From: an uncultured Bacteroidales bacterium
GTDB lineage: Bacteria > Bacteroidota > Bacteroidia > Bacteroidales > P3
Assembly: GCA_900316515.1 (NCBI GenBank)
Contig: ONDE01000003.1
Span: 1-64,000 of the forward strand
DNA length: 64,000 bases
Reading direction: 5' to 3'
This document shows, piece by piece, positions 50,841 through 61,065 of this stretch; the stretch's first letter is position 1; each line of letters opens with the position of its first letter. Made by a program: the position numbers and the translations under genes. The notes beneath the pieces are model-generated. The model made no database searches. It saw only the letters and a list, made by a program, of their open reading frames with translations, and was not told the origin of the DNA.

Positions 50841-50978
50841 CGCTTTTTTTAACAAAAATCATGCCAAAAGATAACATTAATTTTTTTTAACTGTTGCATG
50901 ACAGGATGTCAGTCCCGACTGACATCTTACAGCCTCTTCTCGGCGTCCCTCCGTCTCCCCACCGTATCCCCTCCGTCA

Positions 50979-51032
50979 TTTCTTCAGTAGTTCTTCAGTA
51001 TTTCTTCAGTATTTCTTCAGTGGACCACTGAA
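50979..51032. repeat. Second copy of the 11-bp-word element
   Basis: Four units of TTTCTTCAGTA/G end in GGACCACTGAA, the same centre as the palindrome at 25229-25281. Here only the left half is extended; the right arm is cut short after about 10 bases. Confidence 0.85.
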
Positions 51033-51305
51033 ATAAAAAGAATAAAGCGAGTCAGCACCGCTGAATTTAATATAATGTAGCGAATAAATCTCGTAGATCA
51101 TGTAGATTATTCGCCTGCGGCGTAGGGCGGTGGCCGTTTTTGGCGCCCCCCAAGCCCCTGTAAACCAGCCCATGGGTCGCCACCCTCTCTTACTATACTC
51201 CTACTGCTCCGATTACACTCCAATTACATAAATTTACTCCAGTAGGCAATAATATATCGAATACAACGTTGATACTAGCAAAAAACAACTTTAATATACC
51301 GAATC

Positions 51306-52100
51306 ATGGCAAGGCAGACGGCAGGATTTATGGGAGGATTCCACGGAAGGCTCGGGCCTGCAGTGGGTTACATGTGGCGCGGGGTGTGGTGCGTGCGTTC
51401 GTACAACCCGCATCCGCGCAATCCGCGGACGGAGGCGCAGACCGCGCACCGCGAGATGTTCAAGCGTGAGGTGCAGCTGGCATCGTATATGGCTTGGGCG
51501 GTGAACCTGGGCTTCCGCGATTTGTCGTATGAAAACGGCATGACGCCGTACAACATGTTCGTGCACTTAAATCAACATGCGTTTAGTCTGGTTGACAATG
51601 TTTTCACGGTGGACTACAGCGCGTTGCGGCTGTGCAGCGGGCCGGTGGCTGGCGTGACGTTCGGCGCTCCGGTGTGGGGCGAGGGCAACGTGCTGACAAT
51701 CACGTTCGACCGCGACGGGTCCACTCTGCGGGGCGACAAATACGACAGCGTGTACCTCTACGCCTACTGTCCCGACATGGAGGACGGCTTCCTGGCGGCG
51801 CCTGTCTACCGCCGTACGCGGAAGATTGCCGTGGCACTGCCCGACAGCTATGCCGACCACGAGGTGCACCTCTACGGCATGATTGTCAACGAGGAAGGCG
51901 AATGGAGCGAGACCATCTACGCCGGCTGCGTGAACAGTGAGGAGGGAGGAGTGAGGAATGAGGAGTTGGCAGAGCCTACGGAGCGGGCGGCACAGAATGG
52001 CCGTGGGCCCACGGAAATGGACGAAGGGGCTAGGGCAGAGTCCCGTAGGGACGGCACGGGCGGCGGCGGAGGCGGCGGCACGCCTTTGGGGCTGACCTAG
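51306..52100 (+). CDS. DUF6266 family protein
   Basis: The 264-aa product starts MARQTAGFMGGFHGRLGPAVGYMWRG, the typical DUF6266 opening, followed by NPRTEAQTAHREMFK. The family is found in Bacteroidetes and has no known function that I can name. The conserved part ends near residue 210. The tail is repeat-derived: five heptamers (51936-51970) encode NSEEGGVRNEEL, then REP-like DNA encodes RAAQNGRGP and a Gly run. A paralogue lies at the start of the window with a similar tail. Confidence 0.8.
   Translation: MARQTAGFMGGFHGRLGPAVGYMWRGVWCVRSYNPHPRNPRTEAQTAHREMFKREVQLASYMAWAVNLGFRDLSYENGMTPYNMFVHLNQHAFSLVDNVFTVDYSALRLCSGPVAGVTFGAPVWGEGNVLTITFDRDGSTLRGDKYDSVYLYAYCPDMEDGFLAAPVYRRTRKIAVALPDSYADHEVHLYGMIVNEEGEWSETIYAGCVNSEEGGVRNEELAEPTERAAQNGRGPTEMDEGARAESRRDGTGGGGGGGTPLGLT
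51936..51970 (+). repeat. Heptamer element in the DUF6266 tail
   Basis: The units are AGTGAGG, AGGGAGG, AGTGAGG, AATGAGG, AGTTGGC. It is the G-richer form of the words at 105-139. Confidence 0.8.
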
Positions 52101-52134
52101 AGCCTGCGTACCATAGGCAGGGCGTAATTTTTTG

Positions 52135-52164
52135 GCCACCGGACAATATTAGTTGTCTGGCGGC
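52135..52164 (+). terminator. Possible hairpin terminator after the DUF6266 gene
   Basis: GCCACCGGACAA and TTGTCTGGCGGC pair over 12 positions with two G-U pairs and a 6-nt loop. A T-run precedes rather than follows the stem on the + strand, so termination is uncertain. Confidence 0.3.
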
Positions 52165-52179
52165 GTTGTTGTGTGGTGG

Positions 52180-52214
52180 GTGATTGGTGAACGGTGATTA
52201 GTGAACGATTAATT
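52180..52214 (+). repeat. Heptamer element abutting the pdxK start
   Basis: The units are GTGATTG, GTGAACG, GTGATTA, GTGAACG, ATTAATT: exactly 35 bp ending at the base before the ATG at 52215. Confidence 0.8.
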
Positions 52215-53021
52215 ATGAAACAGATACTGCTTATCAACGATGTTGTTGGCTATAGCCATGTGGGTATGGTCGCCATGTTGCCTATTCTTACGCATCTAGG
52301 ACATTCTACATATAATCTACCAACTGCTCTCGTGTCCAACACCCTTGACTATGGTAAGTTTAATGTGTTGGAAACCACCGACTATATGCGTGGCACCATA
52401 CCAGTGTGGCGCGAGTTGGGTTTTCGCTTCGATGCAGTGTGTACTGGCTTGATGTTCAGTGAGGAACAGGCGCGACTTGTGGCTGACTACTGCACGCAAC
52501 TGCGAGTCTCAGGGACTGCAATTTTCGTCGACCCGATCATGGGCGACGGAGGCCGTCTATACAATGGCATCAGTGAGCGACAGGTGGAGTTGATGCGCGA
52601 AATGGTGGCAGTGGCCGACCTTACCTTCCCTAACTATACCGAGGCGTGCTATCTTGCTGGTATGCAGTATTGTGCAGGCGGTATGTCATGGGTTGAGGCC
52701 TGTGCCATGCTCGATGGGATTGTTGCTCTGGGGGCTCGCTCGGCGATTGTCACCAGTGCACGTGTCGACGGTCATACATGTGTGATTGGTTGCCACGACA
52801 GGCAGTATTTCAAGATTGACTATGACGAGATACCAGTGGCTTTCCATGGCACTGGTGATATATTCTCGGCGGTGCTGATAGGCCACTTGATGAACGGCAA
52901 GTCGTTGGAACAGAGCACACAGACGGCTATGGATGTGGTGAGCCGTCTGATCGACAGCAACCGCACGTTGCCCGACAAGTGTTGCGGAATACCGATAGAG
53001 CAGTGCCTGGATTTGCTTTAG
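52215..53021 (+). CDS. pdxK: Pyridoxal/pyridoxamine kinase
   Basis: The 268-aa ribokinase-fold enzyme phosphorylates B6 vitamers. It has LLINDVVGYSHVGMVAMLPIL (substrate side), FVDPIMGDGGRLY, and the anion-hole motif HGTGDIFSAVLIGHLM with the catalytic Asp. Length fits the PdxY/PdxK group. The ATG at 52215 is preferred over an in-frame GTG at 52194, because the upstream 35 bp are a heptamer element. The stop codon is followed directly by 8-bp words (TAGTTAAG, 53022-53053). Confidence 0.9.
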   Translation: MKQILLINDVVGYSHVGMVAMLPILTHLGHSTYNLPTALVSNTLDYGKFNVLETTDYMRGTIPVWRELGFRFDAVCTGLMFSEEQARLVADYCTQLRVSGTAIFVDPIMGDGGRLYNGISERQVELMREMVAVADLTFPNYTEACYLAGMQYCAGGMSWVEACAMLDGIVALGARSAIVTSARVDGHTCVIGCHDRQYFKIDYDEIPVAFHGTGDIFSAVLIGHLMNGKSLEQSTQTAMDVVSRLIDSNRTLPDKCCGIPIEQCLDLL

Positions 53022-53053
53022 TAGTTAAGAAGTTAAGTAGTTAAGTAGTTAAG
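53022..53053 (+). repeat. 8-bp array between pdxK and mtgA
   Basis: TAGTTAAG, AAGTTAAG, TAGTTAAG, TAGTTAAG begin directly after the pdxK stop. The same word appears in hairpins at 3644-3697 and 17924-17982. Confidence 0.85.
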
Positions 53054-53064
53054 ACAATACCGGG

Positions 53065-53874
53065 ATGGCAAGGAAAGGAAAAGGATTGAAGAATTGGAAG
53101 CAGCTGGGCTTCATGGGCAAGGTGTGGCGCGTGGTGTGGATTACGGTGCTGAGTGTATGGCTGTTCACAGTGCTGCAGGTGTTGCTGGGGTGGTTTATCA
53201 ATCCACCGTTGACGCCATTGATGGTGCAACGCTTTTTCCAGCAGGTGGGCGACAAAGAGCGTAGTGTGAATTTCGAGCGTGACTATGTGCCACTCGACAG
53301 TATATCCAACAACTTGATTACTGCAGTGGTATACTCGGAAGATGGTCTCTTTATGTACCACCACGGCTTCGATGTGAAGCAGTTGAAGATAGCCTACAAA
53401 GAGAACAAGAGTGGCAAGCGTTTCCGCGGAGGCTCCACCATCAGCAACCAGACTGCCAAGAACGCTTTCCTGCCGCACACGCGCAGTATGACGCGCAAAG
53501 TGTTTGAAGCATACTATACTGTTATGATTGAGGCTGTCTGGGGTAAGCGGCGTATCATGGAGGTGTACCTCAACATCATAGAGTTCGGCGATGGCGTCTA
53601 TGGCGCCGAGGCTGCCGCGCAGCATTACTTCGGGCACTCGGCGTCAAGACTCACCCGCACCGAGGCTGCACAGCTGGCGGCCACATTGCCGTCGCCCTTG
53701 AAGCGCAATCCTGCACGCCAGACTCCATACTTCAAAAAGAGGGTGGGTGATATAAAGTCTCGCTTTAAGTGGGGTGCTGTAGATATTGATATGCCGAAAG
53801 ATAAGCGTAAAGAGAAGTATGGGGACCGTGAGACTTTGGTTGAGTTCTTCTTTTGGCGCATGAAACAAGAATGA
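53065..53874 (+). CDS. mtgA: Monofunctional peptidoglycan glycosyltransferase
   Basis: The 269-aa inner-membrane GT51 enzyme polymerises lipid II into glycan strands. One N-terminal membrane segment (VVWITVLSVWLFTVLQVLLGW) is followed by the catalytic domain with AVVYSEDGLFMYHHGFD (catalytic Glu), FRGGSTISNQTAKNAFL, KRRIMEVYLNIIEFGDGVYGAEAAAQHYFG and RLTRTEAAQLAATLPSP. Its stop overlaps the xerD start (ATGATG). Confidence 0.95.
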   Translation: MARKGKGLKNWKQLGFMGKVWRVVWITVLSVWLFTVLQVLLGWFINPPLTPLMVQRFFQQVGDKERSVNFERDYVPLDSISNNLITAVVYSEDGLFMYHHGFDVKQLKIAYKENKSGKRFRGGSTISNQTAKNAFLPHTRSMTRKVFEAYYTVMIEAVWGKRRIMEVYLNIIEFGDGVYGAEAAAQHYFGHSASRLTRTEAAQLAATLPSPLKRNPARQTPYFKKRVGDIKSRFKWGAVDIDMPKDKRKEKYGDRETLVEFFFWRMKQE

Positions 53875-54791
53875 TGGCCGACCTGGATCATATATGGAAG
53901 CGATATAGGCGTGGTTTTGAGACATATCTGCGGTTGGAACGCGGCATGGCCGGCAACAGTGTGGAGGCCTACCTCCACGACTACGACCACATGGCGCGTT
54001 TTATGATTGAGCAAAATAAAGAGCCCGAGGAGGTTGAGTTAGCTGACTTGCAGCAATTGTTGAAGTCGTTTGTCGACCTCGAGATTGCCCCTACATCACA
54101 GCGGAGGATGATAGCCGGGTGGCGGATGTTCTACAAGATGCTCGTGGTAGAAGATGCCATGAAAGACAGTCCGGCCGACCTGCTCGACCTGCCTATGCGG
54201 CCGAAACATCTGCCCGATGTGCTCAACGATGACGAGATTACAGCCATACAGGCCACCTTTGATCGCAGCACCCCCGACGGCGAACGTAACTATGTCATTA
54301 TCGAGGTTCTCTACGGCTGTGGCCTCCGGGTCTCCGAGCTGGTCAACCTCAAGATGTCGAATATCTATGCCGAAGAGCAGATGCTTCAGGTGATAGGCAA
54401 AGGCGACAAAGAACGGTGGGTTCCCATCAACGAGCGGGCTCTCGGGCTGCTGGAGAACTACCTGTTGCATGTTCGTAGCCACATGCCGGTGAAGCCCGGC
54501 GAGGAGAAGTATGTGTTCCTCAACCGCAGAGGACACCACCTCTCGCGCCAGATGGTGTTCATGTTCCTAAAGGATGCCGTTGCTGCTGCCGGCATTGGAA
54601 AGACCGTCAGTCCACATTCACTGCGGCACAGTTTTGCCACCGAGTTGGTGCAGAACGGAGCCGACCTGCGTGCCGTGCAGGAGATGCTAGGCCACGAGAG
54701 TATCTCGACCACAGAGATATACACCCATCTGACCCGTGAGACTCTCCGCAATACCATAGCTTCATTCCACCCACATTACGCCAAGAAGTGA
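53871..54791 (+). CDS. xerD: Tyrosine recombinase XerD-like
   Basis: The 306-aa protein has an N-terminal SAM-like core-binding domain (YLRLERGMAGNSVEAYLHD) and a catalytic domain with Arg in YGCGLRVSELVNL, HSLRHSFATELV (His and Arg), GHESISTTEIYTHL (His and the nucleophile Tyr). It resolves chromosome dimers at dif with a partner Xer protein. It overlaps mtgA, a housekeeping context that argues against a mobile-element integrase. The start could be 53871 or 53874. Confidence 0.9.
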   Translation: MMADLDHIWKRYRRGFETYLRLERGMAGNSVEAYLHDYDHMARFMIEQNKEPEEVELADLQQLLKSFVDLEIAPTSQRRMIAGWRMFYKMLVVEDAMKDSPADLLDLPMRPKHLPDVLNDDEITAIQATFDRSTPDGERNYVIIEVLYGCGLRVSELVNLKMSNIYAEEQMLQVIGKGDKERWVPINERALGLLENYLLHVRSHMPVKPGEEKYVFLNRRGHHLSRQMVFMFLKDAVAAAGIGKTVSPHSLRHSFATELVQNGADLRAVQEMLGHESISTTEIYTHLTRETLRNTIASFHPHYAKK

Positions 54792-54889
54792 GCTCGACGG
54801 AGCCCGGTATGTCCTTTTGCCTCAATGTTCTTATGCGTTCTTTGTGGCATTGTGCATAACTTTTTTTCCTATGTTCCAGATATTTTTCG

Positions 54890-54897
54890 TATCTTTG
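54890..54897 (+). promoter_or_regulatory. Promoter -7 box of ppdK
   Basis: TATCTTTG followed by GCAG lies 58 bp before the start codon. The expected -33 region is T-rich but has no clean TTTG. The leader is very A/T-rich. Confidence 0.6.
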
Positions 54898-54955
54898 CAG
54901 TCTCGTTTTTTGATAAATTATAAATAATAAATTAATAATAAACAAATTAGTTAAG

Positions 54956-57727
<2,772 letters not shown>

Positions 57728-57740
57728 AAAAAACATTAAT

Positions 57741-57794
57741 CTGTGAGCTTTAAGTCGCAAGTGGTTTTACTCACTTAACACTTAAAGCTCACAG
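57741..57794 (+). repeat. Hairpin of heptamer words after ppdK
   Basis: CTGTGAGCTTTAAGT (57741-57755) pairs perfectly with ACTTAAAGCTCACAG (57780-57794), with an inner AAGTG/CACTT pairing. No T-run follows. The right side reads as 7-bp words (CACTTAA, CACTTAA, AGCTCAC, AGCTTAA, AACTACC). Confidence 0.7.
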
Positions 57795-57836
57795 CTTAAA
57801 ACTACCTGAAACTAAAGTAACTAATACATTATTAAT

Positions 57837-58136
57837 ATGACTATAAAAGTGTGTGTCGGCAGTTCCTGCCACCTGAAAGGTTCATACGAGGTTATCGAGG
57901 CTTTCAAGGAAGTGCTGAAAAAATACGATGTGGAAGATCTCATCGACTTGCAAGCCAGTTTCTGCCTCGGCCACTGTGCATTGGGCGTAACCGTCGGATG
58001 CGAAGGTATGGAGCCGGCGGAACGTGGCCCGCAGGTGGAGGAAACCTCAGAAGGGTTCATCTTGCACAGCGTCAATGCCGGCAATGTGGAAGAACTGTTT
58101 GCCAAAGAAATCTACCCCAAACTATTTCTTAACTAA
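57837..58136 (+). CDS. Thioredoxin-like [2Fe-2S] ferredoxin (NuoE/HydC-like)
   Basis: The 99-aa protein has four Cys as C-x4-C (VCVGSSCH) and C-x3-C (FCLGHCALG), the [2Fe-2S] pattern of the NuoE/HydC C-terminal thioredoxin-like fold. It is the first gene of the hydrogenase cluster, 15 bp before the sensory hydrogenase, and likely donates to or accepts electrons from it. No flavoprotein (NuoF/HydB) gene accompanies it. Confidence 0.88.
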   Translation: MTIKVCVGSSCHLKGSYEVIEAFKEVLKKYDVEDLIDLQASFCLGHCALGVTVGCEGMEPAERGPQVEETSEGFILHSVNAGNVEELFAKEIYPKLFLN

Positions 58137-58151
58137 AACAACTGGAGAATC

Positions 58152-59903
58152 ATGTCCGAGTATTTGGAATTCAAGACTGTACAATGTAAAGACTGCTACC
58201 GTTGCCTACGTGAATGCCCGGTGAAGGCAATCAACATCAAGGATCATCACGCGCAGATCATCGAGGAGCATTGCATCCTTTGTGGCCATTGCACCAAGGT
58301 GTGTCCGCAACATGCCAAGATCGAGCATAGCGAACTGCCCGTGGTGCGCGACCTGTTGAAGAGCAATGTCCGTGTGGCTGCTACTGTGGCACCGTCGTTT
58401 ATCAGCAGTCTGGGTCAGGACGATTTCTCGATCCTGCGCATTGCATTAGCCAAGCTCGGTTTTGCTGTTGCCGAAGAGACCGCCGTGGGAGCTCAGGCCG
58501 TCACAGAAGAATACAAACGTTTGTTGGCAGCAGGCGAGATGCGCAACTTTATAACATCGGCATGCCCGGCAGCCTGTCGCTTGATACAGATGTACTATCC
58601 CAAGGCTTTGCCTTATCTGGCTCCCGTCGACTCACCGATGGTGGCCCATGCCAAAATATTGCGTCGCAACGACCCAAACCTAAAGATTGTCTTCATCGGT
58701 CCCTGCATTGCTAAAAAACGCGAGGCTGACGAACACGCAATAGATGCCGTGATAACATTTGAGGAGCTCCTGCAGCTCTTTGAGGAGAACGGCATCGACA
58801 TCAATACCATAAACAAATTGACGGTGGGTGACGAAAATACTGTTGCCAACCGTGCCAAAGCCTATCCGGCCACTCAAGGCATCATCCGTTCGTTCGATGA
58901 ATTGCCGAAAGGTTACCGTTATATGACGGTGGACGGAGTGGACCGCATAGCCGATGTCTTGGAAAACATCGAGTCGATGAATCATGTTTTCATCGAGATG
59001 AACGTGTGTCCCGGTGGCTGTATCAATGGTCCCTGCTCAATAGCTCACGAAGGTGGCATTATAAAAGCCGAGGCTGATATTGACCGTTATGTGGAACATG
59101 AGTTGGCAACACGAAAGCACCAGCCCGCTCCCGATGCAGGTGTAGAACTTGCATACGCACATCCTCGACTGCGCGCCAAGAGTCGTCCCGCTACGGAGAA
59201 AGAAATTGAAGACGTACTGCGTCGCACGGGTAAGATGACTAAGGCCGATGAGTTGGACTGCGGTGCCTGCGGATACCGCACCTGCCGTGAGAAAGCTTGG
59301 GCTGTGGTTAATGGCTACGCAGATATAGACATCTGTCTGCCATATATGCGCAAGCGTGCAGAAAGCCTCGCTGTCGACATTGTCCGCAACTCGCCCGAAG
59401 GTGTGATGATTGTGGACCCTGATATGAATATTGTGGACATAAATGCATCGGCCATGAAAATGCTCGGCCTTACAGGCACACCAGAGAGTGTGGTAGGCCG
59501 CCCCGTGTCCGAAAGCTTCCAACCGATAGACTTCTACAACGCCTACTCCAAGAAACAGCGTGTCGAGAATCCACGACTGCACATCAATGCCAGCGACCGC
59601 TACCTCAGCCTCACCGTAAGCCTGCTGAGCGAGCAGAACCTGCTCTTCGGATTGATGAAGGATATCTCTGAAAAGGTGAACTACGATAAGAAGTTGGAGA
59701 AAGTGCGTATGGACACGGTATCCACCACCGATGATCTTATTATGAAGCAGATGCGTGTGGCCCAAGAAATCGCCTCGCTCTTGGGCGAGACGACCGCCGA
59801 GACCAAAGTGGCACTGCTAAAATTAAAGAAAACACTCACCGACGGCCAAGGAGACCTAGGAGTAGACGGCCGTCCAACTGACTGGAAAACTGCTAAACTA
59901 TGA
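58152..59903 (+). CDS. Sensory [FeFe]-hydrogenase with PAS domain (HydS-like, group C)
   Basis: The 583-aa product has two N-terminal [4Fe-4S] sites (CKDCYRCLRECP, CILCGHCTKVCP). The H-cluster domain has ligands in TSACPAAC (C138), FIGPCIAKK (C185) and NVCPGGC (C286, C290). The first motif has Ala137 where catalytic enzymes have the proton-relay Cys (TSCCP), a trait of sensory hydrogenases. An Fe-S domain (DCGACGYRTCREKA, from about 370) and a PAS domain (SPEGVMIVDPDMNIVDINASAMKMLGL, about 410-510) follow, then a helical output. It probably senses H2 or redox and signals to the next gene product; the two overlap by 4 bp. Confidence 0.93.
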   Translation: MSEYLEFKTVQCKDCYRCLRECPVKAINIKDHHAQIIEEHCILCGHCTKVCPQHAKIEHSELPVVRDLLKSNVRVAATVAPSFISSLGQDDFSILRIALAKLGFAVAEETAVGAQAVTEEYKRLLAAGEMRNFITSACPAACRLIQMYYPKALPYLAPVDSPMVAHAKILRRNDPNLKIVFIGPCIAKKREADEHAIDAVITFEELLQLFEENGIDINTINKLTVGDENTVANRAKAYPATQGIIRSFDELPKGYRYMTVDGVDRIADVLENIESMNHVFIEMNVCPGGCINGPCSIAHEGGIIKAEADIDRYVEHELATRKHQPAPDAGVELAYAHPRLRAKSRPATEKEIEDVLRRTGKMTKADELDCGACGYRTCREKAWAVVNGYADIDICLPYMRKRAESLAVDIVRNSPEGVMIVDPDMNIVDINASAMKMLGLTGTPESVVGRPVSESFQPIDFYNAYSKKQRVENPRLHINASDRYLSLTVSLLSEQNLLFGLMKDISEKVNYDKKLEKVRMDTVSTTDDLIMKQMRVAQEIASLLGETTAETKVALLKLKKTLTDGQGDLGVDGRPTDWKTAKL

Positions 59904-61063
59904 ATCAACTCTGTGTAGACTACGGCTACACCTCGCTAAATCACTATGGTGAGGAACTCTGCGGCGACAACGTCGAGATGTGCGTGTGCGACGGCTGGAC
60001 CACGCTTGTGTTGGCCGACGGACTGGGCAGCGGCGTGAAAGCCAATATACTCTCCACCCTGACTAGCAAGATTCTCTGTACAATGACTGCCGGCGGTGCC
60101 GATATGCAGGACTGTGTAGAGACAATCATCCAAACACTGCCTGTGTGTAAAGAAAGACAGGTGGCCTACAGCACCTTCTCTGTGATACATGTGAACGATT
60201 CGGGCGAAGGCCATCTCTTTGAGTTCGACAACCCAGAAGCCATATGGTACCACAACGGACATACAACCGACTTCCCCAGAACAGAATTGGATATTTGTGG
60301 CAAGAAAGTCTATCATACCGATTTGCTTCTTGACTCGGGCGATTTGATATTCGTGATGAGCGACGGAACCATACATGCCGGCATCGGACAGATGTTGAAC
60401 TTCGGATGGCAACGTAAGGAGATCATGGAACACCTCGATCATTATGTAGATGCCCACATGTCGGCTCGTGCAGCTGCTTGTCTGCTGGCATCGGCTTGCA
60501 ACGACCTGTACCTTGACCGTCCAGGCGACGACACAACTGTTGCCGCAGTCCGCTTACGTCCACGGTGCGAGACCCATATTATGGTCGGCCCTCCTGTTGA
60601 CAAAGAGAAAGATGCCGAATATGTGCAACGCTTCATGACTGGCGCCGACAAACGCATTGTCTGTGGCGGTACCACTTCCCAGGTGGTTGCTCGCTGTTTG
60701 GGACGGCAACTCAAGACTAGTTTTGACTTTCCTGATAAAGACGTGCCACCTATTGGCTTTATCGATGGAATTGACTTGACAACGGAAGGGGTGATTACCC
60801 TCCGCCGTCTGTTGGCTTTGTCAGAGAAATATGTTTCGGCCAAGGACCTTACCCCCAAGACCTACTCCAAGAAAGATGGCGGCTCGTTGCTGGCTAATAT
60901 AATTTTTGAAGAAGCCACGCACATCGTTTTCTTCGTAGGACAGAATGTCAATGCAGCCCATGCAGGATTGGAGATAGATATCACTATGAAACTAAAACTT
61001 GTTGAACGTCTTGCAGGTAATCTTCGCAAGATGGGGAAGCATGTAACTGTAAATTACGATTAA
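59900..61063 (+). CDS. PP2C/SpoIIE-type serine phosphatase of the hydrogenase cluster
   Basis: The 387-aa product has an N-terminal SpoIIE/PP2C phosphatase fold with metal-binding Asp residues in VLADGLGSG, LIFVMSDGTIHAG and RPGDDTTVAAVRL. The C-terminal ~170 residues (from PPVDKEKDAEYVQRFM) are an extra domain I cannot name. It overlaps the sensory hydrogenase gene by ATGA and precedes the catalytic-type hydrogenase by 2 bp. Such phosphatases accompany group C hydrogenases; dephosphorylation of a regulator would convert the H2 signal into gene control. The target is not encoded here. Confidence 0.85.
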   Translation: MNQLCVDYGYTSLNHYGEELCGDNVEMCVCDGWTTLVLADGLGSGVKANILSTLTSKILCTMTAGGADMQDCVETIIQTLPVCKERQVAYSTFSVIHVNDSGEGHLFEFDNPEAIWYHNGHTTDFPRTELDICGKKVYHTDLLLDSGDLIFVMSDGTIHAGIGQMLNFGWQRKEIMEHLDHYVDAHMSARAAACLLASACNDLYLDRPGDDTTVAAVRLRPRCETHIMVGPPVDKEKDAEYVQRFMTGADKRIVCGGTTSQVVARCLGRQLKTSFDFPDKDVPPIGFIDGIDLTTEGVITLRRLLALSEKYVSAKDLTPKTYSKKDGGSLLANIIFEEATHIVFFVGQNVNAAHAGLEIDITMKLKLVERLAGNLRKMGKHVTVNYD

Positions 61064-61065
61064 TT

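Larger units (their letters stand above)
50816..51305. other. Intergenic region between tolC-like gene and DUF6266 gene
   Basis: I see no gene in this 490-bp gap. It holds the tolC-like promoter (50833-50840), a 10-bp inverted repeat GATGTCAGTC/GACTGACATC (50905-50926), the 11-bp-word element (50979-51032), a GCGAATAA/TTATTCGC inverted repeat near 51080-51112, and an unremarkable stretch of C-rich DNA to the DUF6266 start. Confidence 0.75.

Noticed and set aside
53871..54791. Tyrosine recombinase as a sign of an integrated element
   Set aside because: It is XerD-like, overlaps mtgA in a housekeeping operon, and has no attachment-site repeats or cargo beside it.
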